A stretch of 64,000 bases of DNA from Desulfurella sp049977265 (GCF_049977265.1 NZ_JBMFGQ010000001.1:62001-126000), one strand, 5' to 3'. Shown: positions 7,610-15,796, counted from the first letter of the stretch. Numbers and translations: made by a program. The notes: generated by a model from the sequence alone, not told the origin.

Positions 7610-8536
7610 CATCATCTGACTAAACGCTTTTTTATTTGTAAACACAACATCATAAGCTACATTTTTTATATCATTGCCTTGTAGTCCCATGACAGATGAT
7701 TTTTTATTGATAATAGATTGCACTGATTTAATGCCCATTCGCATACCAAGTGTTCTATCAAATACGCTTGGGTTACCACCTCTTTGAATATGCCCAAGTA
7801 TTGTAAGTCTTGTGTCAAAACCTGCTTCTTTTTTGAGTTTTTCTGTAACTTCCTGAGTTTTTTTAACACCTTCTGCTACAATAACTATGCTGTATTTTCT
7901 ACCACGTTCATGTTCCTGTTTTAGTCTGTTCATAATAGAGTTTAGATCATATTCTACTTCAGGTATTAAAACAGCTTCAGCACCAGATGCCATAGCACTC
8001 ATTAAAGCAAGATAGCCACACTCTCTACCCATAGTTTCTATAACAAATGCCCTCTTATGGCTGGACGCAGTATCGCGTATAATATCTATAGCATATATTA
8101 TTATATTCAGCGCCGTATCTACACCCAAAGCCATATCAGTACCATATATATCATTATCAATAGATTCTGGTATTCCAACACACACAATACCACTTTCAGC
8201 TAACTTTTTTGCGCCACGCAAAGATCCGTCACCACCAATTACAATAAGGCCTTCTATTTCCTCTTCTTCTAATGTTTTAAGTGCTTTTTTAAAGCCACTT
8301 TCTTGCATAAACTCTTCACAGCGTGATGTCATCAGTATTGTTCCACCTCTTTGCAATACGCCGCTAACTTGTGTTGGTGTCAATTCAATTGCTAAATCAT
8401 TAACAAGGCCATTATAGCCTTCCAAAAAACCTGTTACTCTTATATTGTTTTTGTAAGCTTCTTCGACTATAGCTTTAAGTGTAGCATTTATACCAGAACA
8501 ATCTCCACCGCTTGTTAAAACACCAATTCTTTTCAT
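7580..8536 (-). CDS. pfkA: ATP-type 6-phosphofructokinase
   Basis: Phosphorylates fructose 6-phosphate to the 1,6-bisphosphate. The 318-residue length matches bacterial PfkA. Motifs: GVLTSGGDCSGINATLK at the N-terminus, QRGGTILMTSR, VIGGDGSLRGA (GGDGS rather than the GGDDS of PPi-type enzymes, so ATP is the predicted donor), SIDNDIYGTD with the catalytic aspartate, and SSHKRAFVIETMGRECG. An oddity is GIPESIDND where most enzymes have GxPGTIDND: the Gly-Thr pair before the catalytic loop is Glu-Ser. It is transcribed toward cinA and overlaps it tail to tail by 30 bases; comEA lies 8 bases upstream, so the two may share a transcript. Confidence 0.93.
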   Translation of the reverse strand: MKRIGVLTSGGDCSGINATLKAIVEEAYKNNIRVTGFLEGYNGLVNDLAIELTPTQVSGVLQRGGTILMTSRCEEFMQESGFKKALKTLEEEEIEGLIVIGGDGSLRGAKKLAESGIVCVGIPESIDNDIYGTDMALGVDTALNIIIYAIDIIRDTASSHKRAFVIETMGRECGYLALMSAMASGAEAVLIPEVEYDLNSIMNRLKQEHERGRKYSIVIVAEGVKKTQEVTEKLKKEAGFDTRLTILGHIQRGGNPSVFDRTLGMRMGIKSVQSIINKKSSVMGLQGNDIKNVAYDVVFTNKKAFSQMMLDFARLKSR

Positions 8537-8544
8537 TAACCCCC

Positions 8545-8847
8545 CTAAAATTTTTTTCGCGTATTCTTTTTAATTTCTGCTACGCCACCTGTTGTGGTTA
8601 TATAATCTTTTAGCTTTTCAAATTTCTTTTCGCCAATGCCTGAAACGTTTTTTATTTCATCTATGCTATTAAAAAAGCCATGTGAGTTTCTGTAATCAAC
8701 AATCTTTTTTGCCGTTTTTGGACCAATACCCGGCAATTTGGTAAGTGCTTGCTGACCTGCAATGTTAATATTGAGTTTATCTGATTGAGCAAAGGCTATG
8801 CTGAAAACAAAAATAATACTCAAAAAAACACCTAAAGCTAGCTTCAT
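8545..8847 (-). CDS. exported ComEA-like helix-hairpin-helix protein
   Basis: 100 residues: a signal peptide or N-terminal anchor (hydrophobic residues 3-20, ending AFAQ), then a ComEA-type double helix-hairpin-helix domain with LNINIAGQQALTKLPGIGPK and the second hairpin IKNVSGIGEKKFEKLKDY. Such proteins bind double-stranded DNA at the cell surface or in the periplasm during natural transformation. No other competence gene is adjacent, although a pilB-type ATPase occurs at 37786. The gene has a GGAGG Shine-Dalgarno just before the ATG and probably runs into pfkA. Confidence 0.88.
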   Translation of the reverse strand: MKLALGVFLSIIFVFSIAFAQSDKLNINIAGQQALTKLPGIGPKTAKKIVDYRNSHGFFNSIDEIKNVSGIGEKKFEKLKDYITTTGGVAEIKKNTRKKF

Positions 8848-8928
8848 AAAGCCTCCAACTATTTTTTTGTTAATATATCATATTTTGCTAATTTTTTAAA
8901 TAAATTTTTAAAATTTTTAAGAAGAAGA

Positions 8929-10143
8929 TTAATTATTGCATAATATGTTACTTATATCTAGAGTAAAGGTATTTTCGCCACTTTGGTAATCATAGGTAAT
9001 TTTTACTTTATGTTTGTCTAAAATATATTTAGTTACATACAATCCAAGACCCATACCTTCTTTGTTTTTTAATGAAGTTTCTTTTGAAAACGGTTCAAAC
9101 ATCTTGTCTGTGCTCAGTTGAGATTTTTCACCTACATTTGTGAAAATAATTTTTTTGTTTTGTTCCAGGATATTTATTGTCTGATTAGAAGAAAATTTTA
9201 TGCCATTGTCTAACAAATTTTTTACAGCGATGGCAAAAAGATCAATATCTACTTTTAATGTATAATTAATCGCATGTTCGTATATGACTTTTCCATTTTC
9301 AACAAACAAGATTTTTTTTGCAGCATCTAATATGTTATCGAATTTATAGCATTTTGATGACTCATCAATATTTTTGGCTGCAATTTGTTCTACAGAGAGC
9401 AATTCGTTTATAAGCACATCGAGCCTTTTAAATATACGTAAAAAATTTTCTTTCCTGCTCGTATCGTTCAACAATTCAGTTGCTATCATACCTTTTGCGA
9501 TTGGCGTTTTTAACTCGTGAGCCACATTGCGCAAAAACCACTGTCTTAATTCTGCGCTTTTTTTTAGATTATCAACAGCTTCTTGAAACTCTTGAGCAAG
9601 AAAACCTACTTCATCCTTTCTATTCAACCCAAAGTTTATGTTCATGTTTCCTTGCTTGAATTCTTCTATTTTTTTTCTTAAAACTTTTATTGGGTATATT
9701 GATTTTAGTATGCTAATATATAAAAATAAAATACTTACAACAAAAACAGCCCACAAAATCAATATAAAGCTTGAGGCTCCAAATTTTTGCTCTTTTTTGA
9801 TTAAGATATTTTGATTGGGCATTTGAATATAAAGATAAGTATTTGTATTATATTTTAGTAAGGTCCAGTTTTGCATGCCAGTAGGCATTTCTTTTTTTAA
9901 TATTACTCTTGATTTGTTAATAATGTCTTCAATTTCTTTTGAGTTTTGTATAATGCTGATATTTTCAGATTTTGCGTAGTTTGTTAAATTGTGTGTTCTT
10001 GCAAGCAACATGCTTTTACGGATAAACTCAAAATTAGACTGTCTCTCAAGTGTAAAAAAAACAAACAAGAAAAGAGCAGCAGATACAACAAAAGTTAAAA
10101 TGAATATAAGATTTAATTTAAACAAAATAGAATTTTTGTTCAT
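8929..10143 (-). CDS. ArsS-like sensor histidine kinase
   Basis: 404 residues. A first membrane helix (about 9-29), a periplasmic sensor segment to about 125, a second helix (about 126-147), a HAMP-type linker, then the dimerisation box FLRNVAHELKTPIAKGMIA with the phosphorylated histidine near 213. The ATPase shows the N box KNLLDNGIKF and G2 box GMGLGLYV; the usual DxGxG box is replaced by TNVGEKSQ, seen in ArsS-type kinases of Campylobacterota. It follows the response regulator with an ATGA-type 4-base overlap. The signal is unknown; acid or envelope stress is a guess from the ArsS resemblance and the Spy-like first gene of the operon. Confidence 0.88.
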   Translation of the reverse strand: MNKNSILFKLNLIFILTFVVSAALFLFVFFTLERQSNFEFIRKSMLLARTHNLTNYAKSENISIIQNSKEIEDIINKSRVILKKEMPTGMQNWTLLKYNTNTYLYIQMPNQNILIKKEQKFGASSFILILWAVFVVSILFLYISILKSIYPIKVLRKKIEEFKQGNMNINFGLNRKDEVGFLAQEFQEAVDNLKKSAELRQWFLRNVAHELKTPIAKGMIATELLNDTSRKENFLRIFKRLDVLINELLSVEQIAAKNIDESSKCYKFDNILDAAKKILFVENGKVIYEHAINYTLKVDIDLFAIAVKNLLDNGIKFSSNQTINILEQNKKIIFTNVGEKSQLSTDKMFEPFSKETSLKNKEGMGLGLYVTKYILDKHKVKITYDYQSGENTFTLDISNILCNN

Positions 10144-10814
10144 TCCACAAATTTATAACCAATACCCCTGATAGATTTAATGTAGCGAGGTTCTTTAGGA
10201 TCATCGTCAATTTTTTTTCTAATACGACCAACAATCACATCAACGCTTCTGTCAATGCTTTCATAGTCCATGGTTTTTGTGTTTTCCAAAATAAAATCTC
10301 TCGTTAAAACTCGGTTTTTATTTTTTAAAAATAGTGCTAATATTTCGTATTCAGCCGAGGTAAGATTTAATGTGTTATTTTTATACATTATAATCATTTC
10401 GTTTTCATCAACATCAAAATCACTTTTAATATTTTTTTGCTCTTTTCGCTTTTTAATTCTTCTAAGAAGGGCTTGTATGCGCGCCACAAGTTCACGAGGG
10501 TTGTATGGTTTTGCAAGGTAATCGTCTGCAGCTAGTTCAAGTGCCAGTACTTTATCCGAGTAATCGCTTCGTGCAGATGATATTATAATAGGTATATCAA
10601 TGGCACTTTTTATAATTTTTTTGCATACGTCTATACCGTCTATGTCAGGCAAGCTCAGATCTAATATAAGAATATCATATTTTGATTTATTTAATGCTTC
10701 TAATCCTTTTATTGGTGATTCAAAATTAAAAACTTTCATATTAAACTGAGATAAATATTCTCTTAAAAGATCCGCAAGTTCAGTATCATCTTCAATCATT
10801 AAAATTTTTGCCAT
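10140..10814 (-). CDS. OmpR-family response regulator
   Basis: 224 residues: receiver domain with acidic pair EDD (8-10), phosphoacceptor in LILDLSLPDIDG (Asp near 52), the switch serine in IIISSARSD and KPYNPREL, followed by a winged-helix DNA-binding domain with LTSAEYEILALFL, RSVDVIVGRIRKKID and the terminal RGIGYKFVE. It is encoded between the Spy-like gene and its kinase. A conserved 11-base-phased direct repeat upstream of this operon (11441-11479) has the spacing used by OmpR-family dimers and is a good candidate for its own binding site. An AGGTGA Shine-Dalgarno follows an intercistronic hairpin. Confidence 0.93.
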   Translation of the reverse strand: MAKILMIEDDTELADLLREYLSQFNMKVFNFESPIKGLEALNKSKYDILILDLSLPDIDGIDVCKKIIKSAIDIPIIISSARSDYSDKVLALELAADDYLAKPYNPRELVARIQALLRRIKKRKEQKNIKSDFDVDENEMIIMYKNNTLNLTSAEYEILALFLKNKNRVLTRDFILENTKTMDYESIDRSVDVIVGRIRKKIDDDPKEPRYIKSIRGIGYKFVE

Positions 10815-10823
10815 ATAATCACC

Positions 10824-10847
10824 TAGTCTGGGATTGCTCCCAGACTA
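10824..10847 (-). other. intercistronic hairpin between Spy-like gene and response regulator
   Basis: TAGTCTGGGA (10824-10833) pairs perfectly with TCCCAGACTA (10838-10847) around a 4-base loop. No T-tract follows on the reverse strand; the response-regulator Shine-Dalgarno follows instead. Likely an RNA processing or 3'-stabilising element, or a partial terminator, making the periplasmic gene more abundant than the regulators. Confidence 0.65.
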
Positions 10848-10873
10848 AATATAACACACATAGAAAAATTTTT

Positions 10874-11392
10874 CTATTGGACATTTGATTTTAGATAATT
10901 AATTCTATTTTGTAACATTTGTTGCCTGTTTTCCATATTTTTTAGAGCAAATTGCATTTTTTCTTTTTGTAATTGCACAAACTTTTGTCTTTGGACAGGC
11001 GTTAGAATGCTAAAAAAATGCTCCATATAATTTGCTCTGTTTTGAGCTCTAAGTTTAGCATTTTGTTCTGATTCTTCAATAAACACTTGCTTATTAAAGT
11101 TGCCCGATTTCATTGAGTCGAACATAGGCATTTTGTAATTTGATTGGTTGGTTGCAGAGTTTTGAAATACTTCTTTTCTTAGCTGTTCTAGTTGTTGAAC
11201 TTGTGCGGGTGTTAGGTTTAACTCTTTTTGCATATATTGATACCCAAAATTACCCCTTGCATGATATCCATAACCAGCATTACCACAAAATCCTGTGTTA
11301 AAGCCGCCGCCCATTGGGCCAGCAATAGCTAAACTTACACCTGAGCTAAATAATGTTGCCGCTAAAAGCGCCGAAACAAATGTCTTTTTCAT
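10874..11392 (-). CDS. Spy/CpxP-like periplasmic protein (LTxxQ motifs)
   Basis: 172 residues with a signal peptide (residues 1-24, ending AIAGPM) and two LTxxQ motifs: LNLTPAQVQQLEQL near residue 59 and ILTPVQRQKFVQLQ near 128, the hallmark of Spy/CpxP/heavy-metal-resistance proteins that act as periplasmic chaperones or stress sensors. The mature N-terminus is glycine/tyrosine-rich (GGGFNTGFCGNAGYGYH) and the C-terminal half is Gln/Met/Lys-rich and helical. A strong AGGAGG precedes the ATG. It is the first gene of an operon with the response regulator and the ArsS-like kinase, so it is probably a target and possible feedback ligand of that system. Confidence 0.85.
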   Translation of the reverse strand: MKKTFVSALLAATLFSSGVSLAIAGPMGGGFNTGFCGNAGYGYHARGNFGYQYMQKELNLTPAQVQQLEQLRKEVFQNSATNQSNYKMPMFDSMKSGNFNKQVFIEESEQNAKLRAQNRANYMEHFFSILTPVQRQKFVQLQKEKMQFALKNMENRQQMLQNRINYLKSNVQ

Positions 11393-11427
11393 AAAAGACC
11401 TCCTTAAGTAAATTTTCTATTATGAAT

Positions 11428-11479
11428 ATTATAATAGCTTTGTAAATATAGTTTAAATCAATTGTAAACGTTGTGTAAA
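11428..11479 (-). promoter_or_regulatory. activator-type promoter: four 11-base-phased repeats plus -10
   Basis: On the plus strand TGTAAA (11441-11446), TTTAAA (11452-11457), TGTAAA (11463-11468) and TGTAAA (11474-11479) are spaced exactly 11 bases apart. On the reverse strand a TATAAT (11433-11428) lies 7 bases beyond the last repeat, upstream of the Spy-like gene, and no separate consensus -35 is seen. This layout is typical of OmpR/PhoB-type activators binding in tandem. Confidence 0.6.
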
Positions 11480-11487
11480 TCAAAAGG

Positions 11488-11539
11488 TTGACATAAATTA
11501 AAAAGTAATTATATTTATAAAGTTACTTTAATAGTAACT
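11488..11539 (+). promoter_or_regulatory. promoter with overlapping palindrome upstream of the flavin reductase gene
   Basis: TTGACA (11488-11493), 16 bases, TATATT (11510-11515); at the expected start site lies a perfect inverted repeat AGTTACT-ttaat-AGTAACT (11521-11539), immediately before the GGAGG at 11543-11547. It could be a repressor operator or a 5' RNA hairpin. Confidence 0.6.
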
Positions 11540-11552
11540 TTTGGAGGAAGAT

Positions 11553-12971
11553 TTGAAAAGCTATGATTTGATTGTTATTGGTATGGGTCCAGCTGGTATG
11601 GCAGTATCTGCTATGGCAAGTGCTTTCGATTTAAATGTGCTTTCAGTTGAAGAAAATAAAGTAGGTGGAGAATGTTTAAACTGTGGATGCATTCCAAGCA
11701 AGGCATTATTAAAAACAGCTCAAGTCAATCAAATTTCTCACAATTTACAAAAGTTTGGTATTCGTTCAAATATTTTTACAGATCCTTCTGAATCGCTTGA
11801 TATTGTAAGGCAAAAGGTAAGCCGCATAAGCGGTAAAAAATTGATGCAGGCATTTGAAAGAGTTGAGTTAATTATAAATAAAGGTAATGCAGAGTTTGTA
11901 GACGCACATTCAATTAGGGTAGGCGAAAGTATATATAAGTCTAAAAAGATTTTTATAGCAACAGGCACAAGTCCCTATATACCAAAAATAGAAGGTTTAG
12001 ATAAGATTGATACTTCGTTTAAACTGACAAATATAAATTTATTTATGCAAGAGAGCATCCCAAAGAACCTCACAATTATTGGTGGAGGGGCTATTGGTTG
12101 CGAGATGGCTCAAGGTTTTGCAAGGCTTGGAAGCCGTGTAAATATTGTTCATATAGACAATCACCTTTTGCCGTTTGCAGACAGCGAGGCGGCAGACGTT
12201 TTAGAAGAAAAATTTAAAAAAGAAAATATCAATGTATTTAATAAAACACCAATAAAACGCGTTTATCAAAAAGGTGATACAGTATTTGTTGAGACTGATT
12301 CACATTTACTTGAAAGCGATAAAATACTCATTGCAACTGGCAGAAAACCAAATCTTGAGGAATTAAATCTGGATAATATAGGAATAAAGTACAATAAAAA
12401 GGGCATAGTTGTGGATAAAGCTTTAAGAACAAATATAAAACATATATATGCCATTGGTGATTGCAATGGCATATCTAATTTTTCGCATTCTGCCATGCAT
12501 CAAGGCATGATTGCTCTAATTAATGCAATAAATCCATTACCATTTAAAATTCATCATGATAAGTATTTTGTGCCATGGTCTGTATTTACTACACCAGAAG
12601 TGGCTAGCGTGGGTTTAACGCAAGAAGAAGCATTAAAAAAAGGTCTTGAGGTTGTCATTATAAAAAAAGATTACGCAAGTTATGGTAGGGCTATTGTAGA
12701 TGGGGCAACAGAAGGCTTTATAAAAGTTATAACCAACAAAAAAGGCAGAATTTTTGGTGTAACAATAGTGGGTGAAAACGCAAGCGAAATTATTCATGAA
12801 TGGATTTTGGCAATGCAATTTAAATTATCTATGTTTGATATATTAATGACGCAGCATTCGTTTCCAACAATATCTATGTTGAATAAAATGGTATGTGAAG
12901 ACTGGATGATGGAAAATCTCCAACGAAGCAATACCATAAAGAAAATTGCAAGAAAGCTTTTTAGGTTATAA
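11553..12971 (+). CDS. pyridine nucleotide-disulfide oxidoreductase (dihydrolipoamide dehydrogenase / mercuric reductase-like)
   Basis: 472 residues of a class I flavin disulfide reductase: FAD site VIGMGPAGMA at the N-terminus, redox disulfide in GGECLNCGCIPSKALL near residue 40, second dinucleotide site IIGGGAIGCEMAQGFARLG, FAD motif YAIGDCNG, and a C-terminal interface with the MTQHSFPTISMLNK segment carrying the active-site His near a Pro-Thr. The start is TTG at 11553: the GGAGG at 11543-11547 is its Shine-Dalgarno, so the TTG at 11541 overlapping it is rejected. No lipoyl-dependent complex genes are adjacent, so the substrate (lipoamide, a small disulfide, metal ion or sulfur compound) is open. 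It ends one base before the convergent histidine kinase. Confidence 0.87.
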   Translation: MKSYDLIVIGMGPAGMAVSAMASAFDLNVLSVEENKVGGECLNCGCIPSKALLKTAQVNQISHNLQKFGIRSNIFTDPSESLDIVRQKVSRISGKKLMQAFERVELIINKGNAEFVDAHSIRVGESIYKSKKIFIATGTSPYIPKIEGLDKIDTSFKLTNINLFMQESIPKNLTIIGGGAIGCEMAQGFARLGSRVNIVHIDNHLLPFADSEAADVLEEKFKKENINVFNKTPIKRVYQKGDTVFVETDSHLLESDKILIATGRKPNLEELNLDNIGIKYNKKGIVVDKALRTNIKHIYAIGDCNGISNFSHSAMHQGMIALINAINPLPFKIHHDKYFVPWSVFTTPEVASVGLTQEEALKKGLEVVIIKKDYASYGRAIVDGATEGFIKVITNKKGRIFGVTIVGENASEIIHEWILAMQFKLSMFDILMTQHSFPTISMLNKMVCEDWMMENLQRSNTIKKIARKLFRL

Positions 12972-14087
12972 TTAAATTTTTATAGGCACTTTTACAATTG
13001 CTCTAAATGTTTCTCTTGTTGTTACAATATCAATATCACCATTTAAAATGTTTAGTGTTTTGTAAACCAAATAAAGGCCAAGACCTTTACCAAAGTGTAG
13101 TGTTTGAGCATTTAGATCATTATCGTTTAATTTGTATGGATTTTCTATTTTTAAATGATAATATTTACCTAATATATGCGACTCCAATTTTATAAAGCCA
13201 TCGTCAATGTTATATTTTACGGCGTTGTCAATTAAGTTACGCACAAGTATATAAAAAATATTTTGATACGTATAAATTTTAGCATCAGAAAGATTTAAAT
13301 CGAGTGTTATTTTTTTTGACTCTAAAGAAAAACTCAATTCTTGCAAAATTGTTTTGATAATTATTTGTGTATCAATTTGGTTTTCGTCTTGTTTGTTTGT
13401 AACGTCAAACTTCTTAATTTCCAATACGCCATTTAATATGTTTTTTATGCGGTTTATACTATTTTTTACACGTTCATCTTCACTTATCAGACTAATGTAT
13501 GCAAGTGGTGTTAATACTTCATGTGCCACTGTATCTAAAAATTCTTCTGTTGTACGATATAGAGATAGAAGTGGTATGGACCATTTTTGAGATAAAACAT
13601 AACTGACTCTGTGATATAGTCCAACAATAAAAAACGATATAATGAATACCAAACCAAAAAAATAAGCGATATTCTTATAGATTTCGTTTAGTGAGTATGC
13701 AGCTATAATTTGAATATGCCCCAAAGTTGCATCTTCAAAACCTGTTTTTTGAAAAGCAAGGCCTGAGTATTGAAAATTATTTTTTGTTTGTTTTATAATA
13801 TTATCAATCATGCCTTTGTTTATACTGACATTTGAACTCATTATTTTGTTTTTATTATCAATAATTACATAAAAAATGTCCTGAGGCTTGCTTTGGTAAA
13901 TTCCAGTCGTTTTGATTGAAAGTTCAATATTTTCTATCACTCTTTTTGCAAGAGCCTCGCGGTTTTTTTGTATATCTAAGTATCTTTGATATGAAAGAAT
14001 TCCATCAAAAAAAACAAGCATAATAAATACAAGCAATGTATGCAGCAAAATGATATTGTTAATAAACTTTTTTATATATTTATTCAT
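12972..14087 (-). CDS. sensor histidine kinase
   Basis: 371 residues: membrane helix at about 11-31, periplasmic segment to about 135, second helix (about 137-158), then the dimerisation region TVAHEVLTPLAYISL with the phosphorylated histidine near 190. N box is RNLIDNAVKYN and G2 box is GKGLGLYLV; a normal DxGxG box is missing (ENPYKLNDNDL instead). The 8-base overlap with the upstream response regulator marks a two-component pair. The signal is unknown. The gene ends directly against the convergent flavin reductase without room for a terminator. Confidence 0.86.
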   Translation of the reverse strand: MNKYIKKFINNIILLHTLLVFIMLVFFDGILSYQRYLDIQKNREALAKRVIENIELSIKTTGIYQSKPQDIFYVIIDNKNKIMSSNVSINKGMIDNIIKQTKNNFQYSGLAFQKTGFEDATLGHIQIIAAYSLNEIYKNIAYFFGLVFIISFFIVGLYHRVSYVLSQKWSIPLLSLYRTTEEFLDTVAHEVLTPLAYISLISEDERVKNSINRIKNILNGVLEIKKFDVTNKQDENQIDTQIIIKTILQELSFSLESKKITLDLNLSDAKIYTYQNIFYILVRNLIDNAVKYNIDDGFIKLESHILGKYYHLKIENPYKLNDNDLNAQTLHFGKGLGLYLVYKTLNILNGDIDIVTTRETFRAIVKVPIKI

Positions 14088-14727
14088 CTATTTTATAGCC
14101 GTAGCCTTTGATGGTTTTTATTAAGTCTTTATCTAATAATTTTTTTCTCAAGCTATAAATGTGAGATTTTAGTGTTTCTACGCTACCATCCTCATTCCAT
14201 ATATAGTCTATTAAACTGTCTGTTTTTACGACTCTATTTTTGTTGCGCATTAAATATTCTAAAAGCATGAATTCTTTTTGTGTAAGATTTTCGATAGGTT
14301 TTGAATCTATATAAACTGTGTGTTTTTGCGTATCAATTTCAATATTTTTAACTTTTATAATGCCTTTTGGCATGTTTCTATTTGCTATAGCTTTTATACG
14401 AGCAAGCAGTTCTTCTTTGTAAAATGGTTTAGTTATGTAATCGTCTATATTTGCTTCAAATCCTTCCAATTTATCGCTTAGAGAGCTTTTCACGGTTAAA
14501 AAAATAGCTGGCGTTGTTACTGTTTTTCTCAACTCTTTTAAAGTATATAAAGAATCTTTATTTTTTATCGCTCTATCCATGATAAATAAATCAAATGTGC
14601 GCGTCCTGGCATAAAGATTAAAATCTTCTAACGTCTCCACCCACTCTGTTTCAAAGCTGTTTTGTTCTAATAATTCTTTTAGCGCTTTCCCAAGCTCTTT
14701 GTCATCTTCCAACAGAAGGATTTTCAT
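14080..14727 (-). CDS. OmpR-family response regulator
   Basis: 215 residues: receiver with LEDD (6-9), phosphoacceptor in LFIMDRAIKNKDSL (Asp near 51), FLTVKSSLSD, and TKPFYKEEL with the conserved lysine, then a winged-helix domain ending IKTIKGYGYKIDE. The receiver departs from the usual LPxxDG after the phosphoacceptor (RAIKNKDS). It overlaps the small exported protein upstream by 26 bases and the kinase downstream by 8, so all three are one translational unit. Confidence 0.9.
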   Translation of the reverse strand: MKILLLEDDKELGKALKELLEQNSFETEWVETLEDFNLYARTRTFDLFIMDRAIKNKDSLYTLKELRKTVTTPAIFLTVKSSLSDKLEGFEANIDDYITKPFYKEELLARIKAIANRNMPKGIIKVKNIEIDTQKHTVYIDSKPIENLTQKEFMLLEYLMRNKNRVVKTDSLIDYIWNEDGSVETLKSHIYSLRKKLLDKDLIKTIKGYGYKIDE

Positions 14728-15052
14728 GGTTCTTTGCTTTTTGTATGTTTGATAAACTTTTCATTAATAGTATTGCACTAACGGCCCTGTAGTAGCAAGC
14801 TTCAAATTGTTCGTTTGATAAACTTTCTTGGGCTTGGGATAAGTTTTTGTCAACCAAATTTAATTGATTTTTGTATTCAGTGTTTTTAGCAAATTTTGTT
14901 ACAAGTGGACTTTTTCTCATTTCTTTGGCTGTATGCAGGTATGAGGTACACATCGATTTATAAGAAGGTTCAACTTTTTTAAAATCTTTCCCAAACGCAT
15001 TCGAGAAAAAGAATAGGCTAAATAGAGTAATTAAAAACTTTTTAAACCACAT
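14702..15052 (-). CDS. small exported protein of unknown function
   Basis: 116 residues with a clear signal peptide (hydrophobic FLITLFSLFFFSNAFG). The mature part of about 95 residues is helical and charged, with two cysteines (MCTSYLH near residue 34 and ACYYRA near 85) that could form a disulfide. I do not recognise a family. Its 3' end overlaps the response regulator by 26 bases, so it is made with this two-component system and is a plausible periplasmic accessory, ligand-binder or feedback protein for the kinase; that role is inference only. Confidence 0.75.
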   Translation of the reverse strand: MWFKKFLITLFSLFFFSNAFGKDFKKVEPSYKSMCTSYLHTAKEMRKSPLVTKFAKNTEYKNQLNLVDKNLSQAQESLSNEQFEACYYRAVSAILLMKSLSNIQKAKNHENPSVGR

Positions 15053-15082
15053 AAGGATACCTTTTAGCTTTACAATGTAAAT

Positions 15083-15745
15083 TCAAGGTAAAATTTCTTT
15101 TATCTTTATTTGTTTATTACTAACTTCAATAATGCCATCACTTACCAATTGCTTTTCTATGCGAGAAAAAGTTTCTTTTGCCATGCCTAAAAGCAGTGCA
15201 ATCTCTTGCTTTGGCACATCTAATACCACCGTGAGGGATTTTTGGATTTTACTTAAATAGTTGAGATAGTTTAAAAATCTTTCCTTTGCATTTTCTATAG
15301 ATAAGCGTTCGATTGTGTCTACAAGGTAATTTATGCGTTTGGCAAACATAAATATTATATTTAGAGATAATTCTGTATGTGATTTTAAAAGAGGAAATAG
15401 CTTATCTTTATCTATACCCAGTATTATGGTGTTGGTGAGCGTTTGGGCTGTTACTGGATAAACATTTTGTGTTAACAGAATCTCTGCAAAAAATTCGTTT
15501 TTATTAACAAAATGTATGATACATTCATTGCCTTTTTCGTCTAAACGGTATAACTTTATTCTACCGTCCAATAAGTAGTAAATAACAGATCCTTTATCAT
15601 TTTGTGTAAATATAATTTCACCTTTTTGCTTTTTTACAACAAAGCAAGATGTTTCCAACAATTCAATTATTTTTGAATCCGTTATACCAAGGGTTACTTT
15701 GAATAAGGTTTCTATAGTTTTTTTTTCGTTTGTTTTTTTGTTCAT
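15083..15745 (-). CDS. Crp/Fnr-family transcription regulator
   Basis: 220 residues: cyclic-nucleotide-binding beta-barrel fold with GEIIFTQNDKGSVIYYLLDG and NEFFAEILLTQNVYPVTAQ, a long dimer helix, and a C-terminal HTH with VPKQEIALLLGMAKETFSRI (helix ending ETFSR, as in Fnr/Crp relatives). The N-terminal cysteine cluster needed for an Fnr iron-sulfur sensor is absent, so the ligand is not oxygen via [4Fe-4S]; heme, NO or another small molecule is possible. It ends 30 bases upstream of the small exported protein and could be co-transcribed with that two-component operon. A palindrome sits over its own -35. Confidence 0.88.
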   Translation of the reverse strand: MNKKTNEKKTIETLFKVTLGITDSKIIELLETSCFVVKKQKGEIIFTQNDKGSVIYYLLDGRIKLYRLDEKGNECIIHFVNKNEFFAEILLTQNVYPVTAQTLTNTIILGIDKDKLFPLLKSHTELSLNIIFMFAKRINYLVDTIERLSIENAKERFLNYLNYLSKIQKSLTVVLDVPKQEIALLLGMAKETFSRIEKQLVSDGIIEVSNKQIKIKEILP

Positions 15746-15767
15746 AATTTAATAGTTCTCTTAAGCT

Positions 15768-15796
15768 AAGATAAACAATTTAAGACATTATGTCAA
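15768..15796 (-). promoter_or_regulatory. putative promoter of the Crp/Fnr gene with palindrome over -35
   Basis: On the reverse strand TTGACA (15796-15791), 17 bases, TATCTT (15773-15768). The perfect inverted repeat GACAT-t-ATGTC (15784-15794) overlaps the -35, a position suited to repression, perhaps by the encoded regulator. Confidence 0.5.

Noticed and set aside
11541..11552. TTG start at 11541 for the flavin reductase
   Set aside because: It overlaps the Shine-Dalgarno GGAGG that serves the TTG at 11553.
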